Source of the DNA: Burkholderiaceae bacterium
GTDB lineage: Bacteria; Pseudomonadota; Gammaproteobacteria; Burkholderiales; Burkholderiaceae_F
DNA length: 64,000 nucleotides
Assembly: GCA_022843955.1 (NCBI GenBank)
Contig: JALHMQ010000019.1
Coordinates: 30,716 to 94,715 of the forward strand
Direction of reading: 5' to 3'
Shown: piece by piece, positions 28,091 through 38,599 of the stretch
Layout of the letters: every line of letters begins with the position of its first letter
Numbering within the stretch: the stretch's first letter is position 1
Notes under the pieces: generated by a model
What the model was told of the DNA's origin: nothing
What the model saw: only the letters and a program-made list of their open reading frames with translations
Databases searched by the model: none
Translations under genes and position numbers: made by a program

Positions 28091-28696
28091 ATGCACCGCC
28101 GCCGTCAACTGTTCCTCGCCACGCTCGTCGCGCCACTTGCGGCCGGGGTCGCTCGCCCAGTCCGTGCGCAGGCTGTCGACGCTGCCCAGCTGCCCGAGGC
28201 CAAGCGCACGCGGCTGGCGCTTTATGTGGCGGCGCGCGACGTGCCGGCGCTCGTCAGTGCGAGCGGTGGACCCGCCAAAGTGCTGTTCCTGGACGTGCGC
28301 ACGCGTGCCGAAGCGATGTACGTGGGCATGGCCGATGGCATCGACGCACTGGTGCCGTATGTGGAGCATCAGGAACTGATGACCGACTGGGACGACACGC
28401 GCGGCATCTACCGGCTGGAACCGCTGCAGGACTTCGTCCCCGAAGTGAATCGCCGCCGCCAGGCCAAGGGTCTGGGCAAGAACGACATCGTGATCCTGAT
28501 CTGCCGCTCGGGCGACCGCAGCAGTCGCAGCGCGAACCGCCTGCAGGACGACGGCTACACGCGCATCTACAGCGTGGTCGATGGCTTCGAAGGCGACAAG
28601 AGCAAGGAAGGCAGGCGCACCGTGAACGGCTGGAAGAACGCCGGCCTGCCCTGGAGCTACGACCTCGACCGCGCGAAGATGTACTTCCCGCGCTGA
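28091..28696 (+). CDS. exported rhodanese-like protein
   Basis: A 201-residue protein with a signal peptide (MHRRRQLFLATLVAPLAAGV to about residue 30, ARPVRAQA; the Arg run could allow Tat export, though the twin-Arg motif is not canonical). The rhodanese domain has VLFLDVRTRAEAMYVGMADG, and the active-site loop CRSGDRSSRSANRLQDDGY with the catalytic Cys. It probably handles sulfane sulfur or senses it in the periplasm. It is preceded by the eroded lipase remnant and converges with the molybdenum-enzyme gene. Confidence 0.88.
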   Translation: MHRRRQLFLATLVAPLAAGVARPVRAQAVDAAQLPEAKRTRLALYVAARDVPALVSASGGPAKVLFLDVRTRAEAMYVGMADGIDALVPYVEHQELMTDWDDTRGIYRLEPLQDFVPEVNRRRQAKGLGKNDIVILICRSGDRSSRSANRLQDDGYTRIYSVVDGFEGDKSKEGRRTVNGWKNAGLPWSYDLDRAKMYFPR

Positions 28697-28847
28697 GTTC
28701 CTGGGTTGTTGCGCTGACCTCACTGCGCGCCTGACGGCGCCGTGTGCGACGGGTTGCACCCGCTCGCATGTGCCCATGGCCCGTGACCTGATGCGGCGCA
28801 GATGCGCCTGGCTGCCGGCGCTACCGCGCAGGCCACAGGTCAGCGGA

Positions 28848-31160
28848 TCAACTCCGGCGTCCTGCTTCGGCGATCGCCCGCCACACTCGCTCGGCGGTGG
28901 CCGGCATGTCGATGTCGGTCACGCCCAGCGGCCGCAGCGCATCGAGCAGGGCGTTGATCACCGTGGGTGTCGCGCCCACCGTACCCAGTTCGCCCACGCC
29001 CTTGGCACCGAGCGGGTTGATCTTGCAGGGCTGGCTCTCGTCGGTGATCGTGGTGAACTCGGGCAGGTCGTCGGCGCGCGGCAGCGCATAGTCCATGAAC
29101 GAGCCGGTGACGAGCTGACCGCTGTCGCGGTCGTAGTGCACCGCTTCGAACAGCGCCTGGCCCACCGCCTGCGCGATGCCGCCGTGGATCTGCCCGGCCA
29201 CGATCAGCGGGTTGATCACGCGGCCCACGTCGTCCACCGTGGTGTAGCGCAAGATCCGGGTGGCACCGGTGTCGGGATCGACTTCCACCTCGCACACGTG
29301 GCAGCCGTTGGGCCAGGACGGCCCGCCGACTTTCTGCAAGGTGTCGATGCTCAGGCGCCGTTCGGGCTGGCGGGCGGCGATGTCGAATAGATCGATGCCC
29401 AGGTCGGTGCCTTCGACCGTGAAGCGGCCATGGGCGTAGCCGATGTCGGCGACCGGCGCTTCGAGTGCGCCGGCGGCGAGTTGACGGCCCTGTTCGATCG
29501 CTTCGTTCGACGCCGTGAACATCGCCGAGCCGCCGATGTACAGCGAGCGGCTGCCCATGCTGCCGATGCCCTGCGCGGTGTCGGAGTCGCCCTGCACGAC
29601 CTCGATCCGGGCGGGATCGATCTGCAGCGTGTCGGCAAGGATCTGCACGTAGCTCGTTTCGATGCCCTGGCCCATCGCCTGCATCGCGGTGAACACCCGC
29701 ACGCGGCCGGCGTGGGGTCCGTCGGCCTCGACCTGCAAGCGCACCTGCTCCTGGTGCACCACGCCGGTCCATTCGAGGAAGGTGGAGACGGCACGGCCGC
29801 GCAGCTTGCCGCGTGACTGCGACTCCCGCTGGCGCGCGGCGTAGCCCGCCCAGTCGGCGGCGGCGAGTGCCTGGTCGAGGATGCGCGGGAAGTCGCCGCT
29901 GTCGTAGGTTTCGCCGATCGGCGTCTTGTACGGCAGCATCGACGGCGCGATCAGATTGATGCGGCGAAACTGCGCCGGGTCGTGTCCGAGGTCGACGGCG
30001 GCCTGGTCCATCAGCCGCTCGATCAGGTAAATGGCCTCCGGCCGCCCGGCACCGCGGTAGGCGGAGACGACGTTGGTGTGGGTGAGCACCGCACGCGCTT
30101 CGAGGTCGAGCAGCGGCACGTGGTAGACGCTGGTGATCACCTTCTCGGTCAGCGCCAGATGGATCGCCGCGCCGGCGCCGTGCGCGTACGCGCCCAGGTT
30201 GCCGGTAAGCCGCACCCGCAGCGCGAGGATGCGGCCGTCCGCGTCCAGCGCCAGTTCAGCTTCGCCCAACTGGTCGCGTCCATGGCTGCCGGCCTGGAAG
30301 TCTTCGAGTCGCGTCACCCGCCAGCGCACCGGCACGCCGAGCGTCTTGGCGGCGAACGCCGCCAGCACGTCTTCAGGCTGCAGCAGCGTCTTCATGCCGA
30401 AGCCGCCGCCGACGTCGCCGACCACCACGCGGATCTGCGCCGGCGGCATCTTCAACACGCCGGCGAGCGATCTTTGGAAGCCCGCCGGGTTCTGCGAACT
30501 GGCGTGCAGCGTCAGGCGGCCGCTGCCGGCATCGAACACGGCCGCCCCGGCGCGCGGCTCGAGCGTGACGGGCGCCAGGCGCTGGTTGTTCACCGCCACC
30601 CGCGCCACGTGAGCGGCGCGCTCGAACGCCGCCGCGCAGGCCGCGGCATCGCCATAGCGGGCTACCGCGGCGACATTACCGGGGGCGCCATCCCACACCT
30701 GCAGCGCGCCCGGCGCGATGGCGGCGTCCAGATCCACGATCGCGGGCAGCGCTGCGTAATCGACCCAGGCCTGGGTCGCCGCCGCGTCAGCCTGCGCGCG
30801 CGAGCGGGCAACGATCGCCAGCACCGGCTGACCGACGTAGCGCACGACATCCGCGGCGAGCGCCGGGTAGGGCGGGGTGCTCATGGCGCCACCCGCAGCG
30901 TTCTTGAACCCCGGGCTGGTGGGAAAAGGGGCGATGCCGGCAGCGGCCAGATCGGCGCCGGTGTAGACGGCGACCACGCCGTCCAGCGACTTCAGCGGCT
31001 CGGCATCGATCGCCACGATGCGCGCGTGCGCATGCGGCGAGCGCACCAGCACCAGATGCAGGGCCAGCGGCAGGTCGAGGTCGTCGGCATAGCAGCCGCG
31101 ACCGGTAAGCAGCCGATCGTCCTCAATCCGGGTGACCGCCTGGCCGATGCCGAACTTCAT
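28848..31160 (-). CDS. xanthine/CO dehydrogenase-family molybdopterin subunit
   Basis: A 770-residue large subunit of the molybdenum hydroxylase family. The N-terminal aldehyde-oxidase a/b hammerhead region starts GIGQAVTRIEDDRLLTGRG. Mo-cofactor motifs follow, among them VVGDVGGGFGMKT, and the active-site loop is AYRGAGRPEA, the form II CoxL type rather than the AYRCSFR loop of true CO dehydrogenase. The C-terminal GAKGVGELGTVGATPTVINA has the catalytic Glu. The medium (FAD) and small (2Fe-2S) subunit genes are not adjacent. The substrate is therefore open: an aldehyde or N-heterocycle is more likely than CO. Confidence 0.9.
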   Translation of the reverse strand: MKFGIGQAVTRIEDDRLLTGRGCYADDLDLPLALHLVLVRSPHAHARIVAIDAEPLKSLDGVVAVYTGADLAAAGIAPFPTSPGFKNAAGGAMSTPPYPALAADVVRYVGQPVLAIVARSRAQADAAATQAWVDYAALPAIVDLDAAIAPGALQVWDGAPGNVAAVARYGDAAACAAAFERAAHVARVAVNNQRLAPVTLEPRAGAAVFDAGSGRLTLHASSQNPAGFQRSLAGVLKMPPAQIRVVVGDVGGGFGMKTLLQPEDVLAAFAAKTLGVPVRWRVTRLEDFQAGSHGRDQLGEAELALDADGRILALRVRLTGNLGAYAHGAGAAIHLALTEKVITSVYHVPLLDLEARAVLTHTNVVSAYRGAGRPEAIYLIERLMDQAAVDLGHDPAQFRRINLIAPSMLPYKTPIGETYDSGDFPRILDQALAAADWAGYAARQRESQSRGKLRGRAVSTFLEWTGVVHQEQVRLQVEADGPHAGRVRVFTAMQAMGQGIETSYVQILADTLQIDPARIEVVQGDSDTAQGIGSMGSRSLYIGGSAMFTASNEAIEQGRQLAAGALEAPVADIGYAHGRFTVEGTDLGIDLFDIAARQPERRLSIDTLQKVGGPSWPNGCHVCEVEVDPDTGATRILRYTTVDDVGRVINPLIVAGQIHGGIAQAVGQALFEAVHYDRDSGQLVTGSFMDYALPRADDLPEFTTITDESQPCKINPLGAKGVGELGTVGATPTVINALLDALRPLGVTDIDMPATAERVWRAIAEAGRRS

Positions 31161-31208
31161 CCGCTGGCTCCTGACGGGGTCGCTCGTCGGTAGGCGTGGA
31201 CGCGACTG

Positions 31209-31481
31209 CTACTGCGAGGGCGGCACGTAACCGGTCGGCTGATCGGCGCCTTCACCGAAGAAGTAGTTTTCCATCTGCGTCGCCAGGTACTTGCGGGCGC
31301 GCAGATCGGCAAGATTGAGCCGGTTCTCGTTGACCAGCATCGTCTGGTGCTTCTGCCAGGCGGCCCAGGCTTCCTTCGACACGTTCTCCCACAGCTTCTT
31401 GCCCAGTTCGCCAGGCACCGGCGGAAACTCCAGGCCCTCGGCCTCGCGGCCCAGCTTCACACAATGAACCATGCGCGGCAT
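31209..31481 (-). CDS. yggX: YggX-type oxidative damage protection protein
   Basis: A 90-residue member of the probable Fe(II)-trafficking family. It begins [20 protein letters not shown] with the conserved Cys7, and has [20 protein letters not shown] and the conserved [16 protein letters not shown] block. It protects labile iron-sulfur enzymes from oxidative damage. It lies between argA and the molybdenum subunit on the same strand. Confidence 0.95.
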   Translation of the reverse strand: MPRMVHCVKLGREAEGLEFPPVPGELGKKLWENVSKEAWAAWQKHQTMLVNENRLNLADLRARKYLATQMENYFFGEGADQPTGYVPPSQ

Positions 31482-31540
31482 GCGCTTCTCCTTGATCGCG
31501 TCAGTGACGCAGGTTGCCGGATTGAATCGATCTGTTTCAG

Positions 31541-32941
31541 TCAGAGGGTCTTGATCAGAACTTGCGAGCGGCGCTGCCAGTTGTACAACTGCAGGCGCTC
31601 GATCGGCAGGCTGTCGACGCTGGCGGGCGCGAAGCCGCGCTTGATGAACCAGTGACCGGTACGCGTGGTGAGTACGAAGAGCCGGGTCAGACCGAGCGCC
31701 TTGGCGCGCGACTCGATGCGTTTCATCAATCGCTCGCCATCACCGTACTCGCGATACTCGGCATGGACGGTGAGGCAGGCCAGTTCGCCCATGCCGGCCG
31801 CCGGAAACGGATACAGCGCGGCGCAGCCGAAGATGAAGCCGTCGTGCTCCAGCACCGTGAAGTGATCGATCTCGCGCTCGATCACTTCGCGCGGCCGCTT
31901 GACGAGGGTACCGTCGGCTTCCAGCGGCTCGATCAGCTTGATGATGCCGCCGACGTCGTCCGCCGTGGCTTCGCGCAGCGACTCCAGGTTCTCGCGAGCA
32001 AGCATCGTACCGACGCCGCTGTGGGTGAAAAGCTCCATCAGCAACGCGCCGTCGAGACCGATCGGCAGCAGATGGCCGCGCGCCACCCCGGCCTTGCAGG
32101 CACGCATCAGGTAGCGCAGGTCGTCGGCGTCGGCCGGATCGATGTCGCCGGTCGAGAGCATCTTCTCAGCGTCGACCATCGACAGTTCCGGCCGCAACTC
32201 GCCGGCGGCGTCGCGCACGCCGTCTTCCTCACCAATCAGGATCAGCTTGTCGGCCTTGACGCTGCTCGCCACGCTCACGGCCACGTCTTCGAGCATCAGG
32301 TTGAAGGCCTCGCCGGTGGGCGAGAAGCCCAGCGGTGACAGCAGCACGATGGCGTTGTTGGCAAGTGTGAACTTGATGGCGTCCGCATCGACCTTGCGCA
32401 CCACGCCGGTGTGCATGAAATCGGTGCCGTTGATGATGCCCATCGGCCGTGCGGTGACGAAGTTGCCGCTGACCACCCGCACCTTGGCATTGGCCATCGG
32501 CGTGTTCGGCAAACCCTGCGAGAACGCGGCCTCGATGTCGAGACGGATCTCGCCCGCGGCTTCCTTCACGCACTCGAGCGCGGCAGGATCGGTGATGCGC
32601 ACGCCGTGCTCGAAGTGGGCCTCGATCCCCTTGAGCTTCAGCTGCGCCTGTACCTGGGGGCGCGAGCCGTGCACGAGGACGATGCGGATGCCCATCGCGT
32701 GCAGCAGGCTGACATCCTGAACCAGCGCGGTCAGGCGGCCCACTTCCACCAGCTCGCCATTGAACGCCACGACGAAGGTCTTGCCGCGATGCGCGTGCAC
32801 ATACGGCGCAACGTTGCGCAGCCAGGCGACAAACTGCGCCGGATGCTCGATCGGCGAACTCAGTGTATCGCCCGGGGCGGCGGGGGCAGAGGCCGTGTCC
32901 GCAAACGCAGGCACGGTGGTGGGCAAGGAAGGATCATCCAT
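31541..32941 (-). CDS. argA: amino-acid N-acetyltransferase (NAGS)
   Basis: ArgA, 466 residues, acetylates glutamate with acetyl-CoA as the first step of arginine synthesis. The N-terminal part is an amino-acid-kinase fold ([39 protein letters not shown]), which binds arginine for feedback inhibition. The C-terminal part is a GNAT domain, with the acetyl-CoA loop region around [20 protein letters not shown] and [14 protein letters not shown]. The length and domain order match the classical enzyme. It is upstream of yggX with a 59-base gap. Confidence 0.95.
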   Translation of the reverse strand: MDDPSLPTTVPAFADTASAPAAPGDTLSSPIEHPAQFVAWLRNVAPYVHAHRGKTFVVAFNGELVEVGRLTALVQDVSLLHAMGIRIVLVHGSRPQVQAQLKLKGIEAHFEHGVRITDPAALECVKEAAGEIRLDIEAAFSQGLPNTPMANAKVRVVSGNFVTARPMGIINGTDFMHTGVVRKVDADAIKFTLANNAIVLLSPLGFSPTGEAFNLMLEDVAVSVASSVKADKLILIGEEDGVRDAAGELRPELSMVDAEKMLSTGDIDPADADDLRYLMRACKAGVARGHLLPIGLDGALLMELFTHSGVGTMLARENLESLREATADDVGGIIKLIEPLEADGTLVKRPREVIEREIDHFTVLEHDGFIFGCAALYPFPAAGMGELACLTVHAEYREYGDGERLMKRIESRAKALGLTRLFVLTTRTGHWFIKRGFAPASVDSLPIERLQLYNWQRRSQVLIKTL

Positions 32942-33000
32942 CGCGCCCGATTATAGGGAGCGCGCAGAACCGGCAGGCGCCGCGCGAGCCTGCGGCACCC

Positions 33001-34551
33001 TCAGTGGACGGCGTCGACGCGAAACACGCGCACCGTCTGGGTCAGCCGGTCGGACTGGTCGCGCAACGAATGGGTTGCCGCCGCCGCTTGCTCCACCAGC
33101 GCCGCGTTCTGCTGGGTGCTCTGGTCGAGGTGCGTTACGGCCTGGTTCACTTCACCGATGCCGTGGCTCTGCTCCTGCGTGGCTGCCGAGATCTCCTTGA
33201 TGAGATCGGCCACCTGCTGCACCGAGCGCACGATGTCCTCCATCGTGTTGCCGGCCTGGTTCACCAGCGAGGAGCCTTCGCCAACCTTCTCGACCGAACT
33301 GCCGATCAGCGCCTTGATCTCGCGCGCCGCCTGCGCGCTGCGCTGGGCAAGCGTGCGCACCTCGGCCGCCACCACGGCGAAGCCCCGCCCCTGCTCGCCC
33401 GCGCGGGCGGCCTCTACCGCGGCGTTGAGCGCGAGGATGTTGGTCTGGAAGGCAATGCCGTCGATCACGCCGATGATGTCGGCGATCTTGCGGCTCTGCG
33501 CCTCGATCTCGCCCATCGTGGAGATGACCCGGCCAACCACGTCGCCGCCCTTGCGGGCGACCTGGCTGGCGCCCTCGGCGAGCTGTGTCGCCTGCTGGGC
33601 GGAGTCGGCACTCTGGCGCACGTTGGTGGTGAGTTGGTCAACCGACGCCGCCGTCTGCTGCAGGCTGCTCGCCTGCTGTTCGGTGCGGCTCGACAGGTCC
33701 TGATTGCCCTGCGCAATCTCGCTCGATGCGGTGGCGATCTGCCCGGCGCCGTGGCGCACCTCGCGCACCACCTGGGTGAGGGCGACCGTCATCTGGTCGA
33801 GCGCACGCATCAGGTCGCCAAACTCGTCTTGGCGCGTGGTGGCGAGGCGCTGGCTCAGGTCGCCCGCGGCCACCGCGCTAGCCATGGCGACTGCCTGGTT
33901 CAGCGGTTGCGTGATCGACCGCGTCAGGCGCGATGCGGCCAACAGTCCGCCGATGAGCACGAAGCCGAGGGCGGCACCGAGCGCCACGCGCAGCCGCTCG
34001 CCGGAGGCCGCCATCTCGGCCAGTGTCTGCTGCACGCTGCGCTCCTGCAGCGAAGCGAACTCGTCGAGCGCTGCGTAGTACGGCACGGTGGCCGCGGTGA
34101 ATGGTCCCCGCGCGCGCGCGGCCGCCTCGGCCAGGCGCCCGGCTGCCTTCAGTTCGCGCGTGGCCTTCAGTTCTGCCAACACGACCTGTCGGTCGGCATC
34201 GATGCGCTTGAGCTGGTCGCGATCGGCGGGGGTCATCGGCAGCGCTTCGAGCTGCTTCTGCACGTCGCCGATTCGCGCAACCGTTGCGGGAATCAGTTCC
34301 TTGAACAGGGCTTCAACCGCGGGATCGGCGCCGGCATGGCTGGCGATCACCCGCGTGACGTTGGTCTCGACCAGCCCCTTCCACAGCGTCGCCAGGCGCA
34401 GTTTCTCGCCCTGCACGCGGGCCAGTGACTCGGCGGTGTTGCGCACTTCGACCAGGCGCAGCATGCCGAAGGCGAAGAACACCACCATGCACAGCGCCGC
34501 CGCGCCGACCGCCCCCCATAACTTGCCTGCCGTAGTGATACGAAACCGCAT
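33001..34551 (-). CDS. methyl-accepting chemotaxis protein
   Basis: A 516-residue receptor. A membrane helix at about residues 8-30 ([20 protein letters not shown]), a periplasmic four-helix-bundle sensor of about 160 residues, a second helix near 190-212 ([20 protein letters not shown]), a HAMP linker and the coiled-coil signalling domain follow in order. The conserved hairpin tip is [20 protein letters not shown], followed by [20 protein letters not shown]. It has no C-terminal CheR/CheB-binding pentapeptide. The ligand is unknown. No che genes are in the window. Confidence 0.95.
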   Translation of the reverse strand: MRFRITTAGKLWGAVGAAALCMVVFFAFGMLRLVEVRNTAESLARVQGEKLRLATLWKGLVETNVTRVIASHAGADPAVEALFKELIPATVARIGDVQKQLEALPMTPADRDQLKRIDADRQVVLAELKATRELKAAGRLAEAAARARGPFTAATVPYYAALDEFASLQERSVQQTLAEMAASGERLRVALGAALGFVLIGGLLAASRLTRSITQPLNQAVAMASAVAAGDLSQRLATTRQDEFGDLMRALDQMTVALTQVVREVRHGAGQIATASSEIAQGNQDLSSRTEQQASSLQQTAASVDQLTTNVRQSADSAQQATQLAEGASQVARKGGDVVGRVISTMGEIEAQSRKIADIIGVIDGIAFQTNILALNAAVEAARAGEQGRGFAVVAAEVRTLAQRSAQAAREIKALIGSSVEKVGEGSSLVNQAGNTMEDIVRSVQQVADLIKEISAATQEQSHGIGEVNQAVTHLDQSTQQNAALVEQAAAATHSLRDQSDRLTQTVRVFRVDAVH

Positions 34552-34795
34552 CTGACTCTCCGATCGACTGACGATCCAATGCCGTCAAGGCTATTGATCG
34601 TCGCGGCACGCGATCACGCGAGCTGACCGGGCTTGGCGGTTGAAATTGACGATCGAAAGCGTGTCGATGCAGTTTCGTCGGTCCCCTGTGCTTTGGTTTT
34701 TCGGGGAGCCTCCTGCGCTCCCTATACTGCGGCCGCGTCGCGGGCTCAATTGATCGAGGGGTTGTCCTCGTGCTGGCTCGCGTTGTCCCCTGCCG

Positions 34796-37700
34796 ATGTC
34801 TCGCTCCCCCCCACCTTCGTCGTCACGCCCGGCTGCGCCACGCGTGCTGCCGCCGATTCAGTTTCCGGAGGAGCTGCCGGTCAGCGCACGGCGCGAGGAG
34901 ATTGCGCGCGCGATCGCCGCGCATCCGGTGGTCATCGTCAGCGGCGAGACCGGCTCGGGCAAGACGACGCAGCTGCCGAAGATCTGTCTCACGCTCGGAC
35001 GCGGGCAGCGCAAGCTGATCGGCCACACGCAGCCGCGGCGGATCGCCGCGTCCAGCGTGGCAAAGCGCATCGCGCACGAGCTGAACACGCCGCTGGGCGA
35101 GGTGGTGGGCTTCAAGGTCCGCTTCACCGACCAGACCAGGCCGGGCGCCGCGGTCAAGCTGATGACTGATGGCATCCTGCTGGCCGAAAGCCAGACCGAC
35201 CCGCTGCTGCGTGCCTACGACACGATCATCATCGACGAGGCGCACGAGCGCTCGCTCAACATCGATTTCCTGCTCGGCTACCTCAAGCAGCTGCTGCTGT
35301 CGGGCAAGCGCCCGGACCTGAAGCTCATCATCACCTCGGCCACCATCGACGCCGAGCGCTTTGCCCAGCACTTTGGCAGCAAGGAGCAGCCGGCCCCGGT
35401 GATCAGCGTGTCAGGCCGGACCTATCCGGTCGAGGTGCGCTGGCGCCCGGTGCGCGACGAGGACGATGCTGACGATCGCACCCTGATGGACGGCATCGTC
35501 GACGCGGTGGATGAGTGCGCCCGCGCCGGCCGCGGCGACGTGCTGGTGTTCCTGCCCGGCGAGCGCGAGATCCGCGAGGCGGCCGAGGCCCTGCGCAAGC
35601 ACCATCCGCCGGCCACCGAGATCCTGCCGCTGTTCGCGCGACTTTCCGCCGAGGACCAGGAGCGGGTCTTCAAGTCCGGCGGCGCGCGCCGAATCGTGCT
35701 CGCGACCAACGTCGCCGAGACCTCGCTCACCGTGCCCGGCATCCGCTACGTGGTCGACACCGGTGTGGCGCGCGTCAAGCGCTACAGCTACCGCAACAAG
35801 GTCGAGCAGTTGCAGGTCGAGCCGATCTCGCAGGCGGCGGCCAACCAGCGCGCCGGCCGCTGCGGCCGCGTGGCCGAGGGCATCTGCATCCGGCTGTACG
35901 AAGAGACCGACTTCATCAAGCGGCCGCGCTTCACCGATCCCGAGATCCTGCGCTCGTCGCTGGCGGCGGTGATCCTGCGCATGAAGTCGCTCGGCCTGGG
36001 CGACGTGCGGGCGTTCCCGTTCGTCGAGCCGCCGCCGGCGCGTGCGATCGCCGATGGCTACGACCTGCTGGCCGAACTCAATGCGGTCGACGACAGCAAT
36101 GACCTGACTCCGGTCGGCAAGGAACTCGCCAAGCTGCCGCTCGACCCGCGCGTGGGCCGCATGCTGCTGGCGGCGCGCGACAACCACGCGCTGGCCGAGG
36201 TGCTCGTTATCGCCGCTGCACTGAGCGTGCAGGATCCGCGCGAGCGCCCGCTGGAGGCGCAGCAGGCCGCCGACCAGGCGCACCGGCAATTCGCCGACGA
36301 CAAGAGCGACTTCCTTTCCTTCGTCAAGCTGTGGGCGTTCGTACACGAGCGCATCGACCACAAGAAGTCGAACAAGAAACTCACCGACGACCTGAAGTCG
36401 CACTTCATCTCGCCGCGCCGCGTGCGCGAGTGGAAGGACGTGCACTCGCAACTGGTCACCCAGGTGGCGGAGCTGGGCTGGCGGGTGAATACGTCGGCAG
36501 CAACGTTCGAGCAGGTGCACTGGTCGCTGTTGACCGGGCTGCTCGGCAACGTCGGCTTCAAGACCTTGGACGGCGACTACCGCGAGCCGCCGTATGTCGG
36601 TGCGCGCGGCATCAAGTTCTTCGTCTGGCCCGGCTCCCCGCTGGCGAAGAAGGCCGGGCGCTGGGTGATGGCCGCCGAGCTGGTGGAGACCTCGCGCCTG
36701 TTTGCGCGCTCCGTCGCCACGCTGGATCCGCTGTGGATCGAGAAGATCGGCGCCCACCTGCTGAAGAAATCGTGGAGCGATCCGCACTGGGAAAAGCAGG
36801 CCGGGCAGGTGGTCGCGTTCGAACGCGGCACGCTGTACGGGCTCATCGTCTACAACCAGCGCCGCGTGTCGTACGCCGCACACGACCCGAAGGTCGCGCG
36901 CGCCCTGTTCATTCGCGCCGCGCTGGTCGATGGCGAGCTGGACACGCAGGCGCCGTTCTTCCTGCACAACCGCCGCCTGGTGCGGGAGATTCGCGAGCTG
37001 GAGCACAAGACGCGCCGGCCCGACGTCCTTGTCGACGACGAACTGATCTTCGCCTTTTACGACCAGCTGCTGCCGCCCGACGTGCACTCTGCCGCGACCT
37101 TCGACACGTGGCGCAAGGTGGCTGAGGCGGCCGAGCCAAAACTGCTGTTCCTGTCGCGCGACGAGCTGATGCGGCACGAGGCGGCCGGTGCCACCACCGA
37201 GGTGTTTCCGAAGAAGTGGACCCTGCGCGGCGTGGAGATGGCTCTGACCTACCACTTCGAGCCGGGCAGCCCGCGCGACGGCGTCACGCTTGCGGTGCCG
37301 CTGTTTGCCCTCAATCAGGTGGATCCGGTGCGCTGCGACTGGCTGGTGCCCGGCATGCTCAAGGAAAAGGCGCACCTGCTGATCAAGTCGCTGCCGCAGA
37401 AGCTGCGCCGCCATTGCGTGCCGCTGCCCGAATACGCGGCGGGATTCGTCGATCGGCATGCGGCCGTGGTGGCCGAGCCGCAGCAGTCGCTCATCGAAGC
37501 GTTGATCGCCGACGTGCGTGCGCAGAAGTCGGTCACCTGCCAGCCGGGCGACTTCAAGCTGGAAACGCTGCCGGCGCACCTGACGATGAACTTCAAGGTG
37601 ATCGACGAACATGGTCGTCAACTCGGCATGGGGCGCAGCCTCGCGCAGCTGCGTGCCGAACTGGGTGTGCAGGCACAGCAGACGTTCCAGACTCTGGCGG

Positions 37701-38599
37701 CCAAGGACGCGAAGGTCGCCGACGCGCTGCACGAGAACATCACCGACTGGGACTTCGGTGCGCTGCCTGAGCTGCTGGAGATCCGTCGCAAGGGCCAGAC
37801 GTTGGTCGGCTATCCGGCGCTGGTCGACCACGGCACGCACAGCGAAGTTGAAGTGTTCGACGACGCCGACGAGGCGCGCGCGCAGCATCGCGACGGCCTG
37901 CGCCGGCTGTTCCGCCTGCAGCTCAAGGAACAGGTCAAGTTCATCGACAAGCAGCTGGCCTCGCTGCAGACGGTGCAGATGCAGGCGTCGACCGTGCCGG
38001 CGTTGGCGGCGGCGCTGCCGGGTTTCGAGGAGCTCAAGGACCAAGTGCTGGTGGCAGCGGTGGATCGCGTCTGCCTGGCCGACCCCTGGCCGACGGACAA
38101 CGCCGGCTTCGCCGCACGCCGGCAGGATGCCAAGGGCAAGCTCAACCTGATCGGGCAGGAGGTGGCGCGCCTGGTCGCGACGATCGTGCAGGAGGCTGCG
38201 GTCTTGCCCAAGAAACTCAACGGCCTGCGCACCTTTGCCGCCGCCGCGGCGGACGTCGAGCAGCAGATGCGGCAGCTGTTTCCACGCGGATTCATCGTCG
38301 ACGTGCCGGCCGCGCAGCTGGCCCACTACCCTCGCTACCTCAAGGCGATCGCCGCTCGCCTGGACAAGCTCAAGGCCGAGCCGGCGCGCGACGCCCAGCG
38401 CCTGGCAGAGCTGACGCCGCTGTTGACGCTGCATCAGCGCGAGCTGTCGGCGCGCAAGGGGGTGGCCGACCCGCGCCTGGCCGAGTTTCGCTGGCTGCTG
38501 GAGGAACTGCGCGTGTCGCTGTTTGCGCAGGAGCTGCGCACGCCGATGCCGGTCAGCGTCAAGCGCCTGCAAAAGGTGTGGGAGAGCGTGCGCCGCTAG
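34796..38599 (+). CDS. hrpA: DEAH-box ATP-dependent RNA helicase HrpA
   Basis: A 1267-residue helicase, close to the 1300 of E. coli. The Walker A motif is SGETGSGKTTQLPK, the DEAH box is IIDEAHERSLNIDFLLGYL, motif III SAT follows in ITSATIDAERF, and motif VI is QRAGRCGRVAEG. The helicase-associated and OB-fold regions and a long C-terminal DUF3418 domain follow. HrpA rescues stalled ribosomes and handles mRNA structure. The start at ATG 34796 gives a short Ser/Pro-rich leader before LPVSARREEI. The next frame starts on its stop codon (TAGTG). Confidence 0.95.
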   Translation: MSRSPPPSSSRPAAPRVLPPIQFPEELPVSARREEIARAIAAHPVVIVSGETGSGKTTQLPKICLTLGRGQRKLIGHTQPRRIAASSVAKRIAHELNTPLGEVVGFKVRFTDQTRPGAAVKLMTDGILLAESQTDPLLRAYDTIIIDEAHERSLNIDFLLGYLKQLLLSGKRPDLKLIITSATIDAERFAQHFGSKEQPAPVISVSGRTYPVEVRWRPVRDEDDADDRTLMDGIVDAVDECARAGRGDVLVFLPGEREIREAAEALRKHHPPATEILPLFARLSAEDQERVFKSGGARRIVLATNVAETSLTVPGIRYVVDTGVARVKRYSYRNKVEQLQVEPISQAAANQRAGRCGRVAEGICIRLYEETDFIKRPRFTDPEILRSSLAAVILRMKSLGLGDVRAFPFVEPPPARAIADGYDLLAELNAVDDSNDLTPVGKELAKLPLDPRVGRMLLAARDNHALAEVLVIAAALSVQDPRERPLEAQQAADQAHRQFADDKSDFLSFVKLWAFVHERIDHKKSNKKLTDDLKSHFISPRRVREWKDVHSQLVTQVAELGWRVNTSAATFEQVHWSLLTGLLGNVGFKTLDGDYREPPYVGARGIKFFVWPGSPLAKKAGRWVMAAELVETSRLFARSVATLDPLWIEKIGAHLLKKSWSDPHWEKQAGQVVAFERGTLYGLIVYNQRRVSYAAHDPKVARALFIRAALVDGELDTQAPFFLHNRRLVREIRELEHKTRRPDVLVDDELIFAFYDQLLPPDVHSAATFDTWRKVAEAAEPKLLFLSRDELMRHEAAGATTEVFPKKWTLRGVEMALTYHFEPGSPRDGVTLAVPLFALNQVDPVRCDWLVPGMLKEKAHLLIKSLPQKLRRHCVPLPEYAAGFVDRHAAVVAEPQQSLIEALIADVRAQKSVTCQPGDFKLETLPAHLTMNFKVIDEHGRQLGMGRSLAQLRAELGVQAQQTFQTLAAKDAKVADALHENITDWDFGALPELLEIRRKGQTLVGYPALVDHGTHSEVEVFDDADEARAQHRDGLRRLFRLQLKEQVKFIDKQLASLQTVQMQASTVPALAAALPGFEELKDQVLVAAVDRVCLADPWPTDNAGFAARRQDAKGKLNLIGQEVARLVATIVQEAAVLPKKLNGLRTFAAAAADVEQQMRQLFPRGFIVDVPAAQLAHYPRYLKAIAARLDKLKAEPARDAQRLAELTPLLTLHQRELSARKGVADPRLAEFRWLLEELRVSLFAQELRTPMPVSVKRLQKVWESVRR

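Noticed and set aside
35411..38572. 1053-codon open frame antisense to hrpA
   Set aside because: It mirrors the helicase gene on the other strand, a common effect in GC-rich DNA. No protein pattern is seen.
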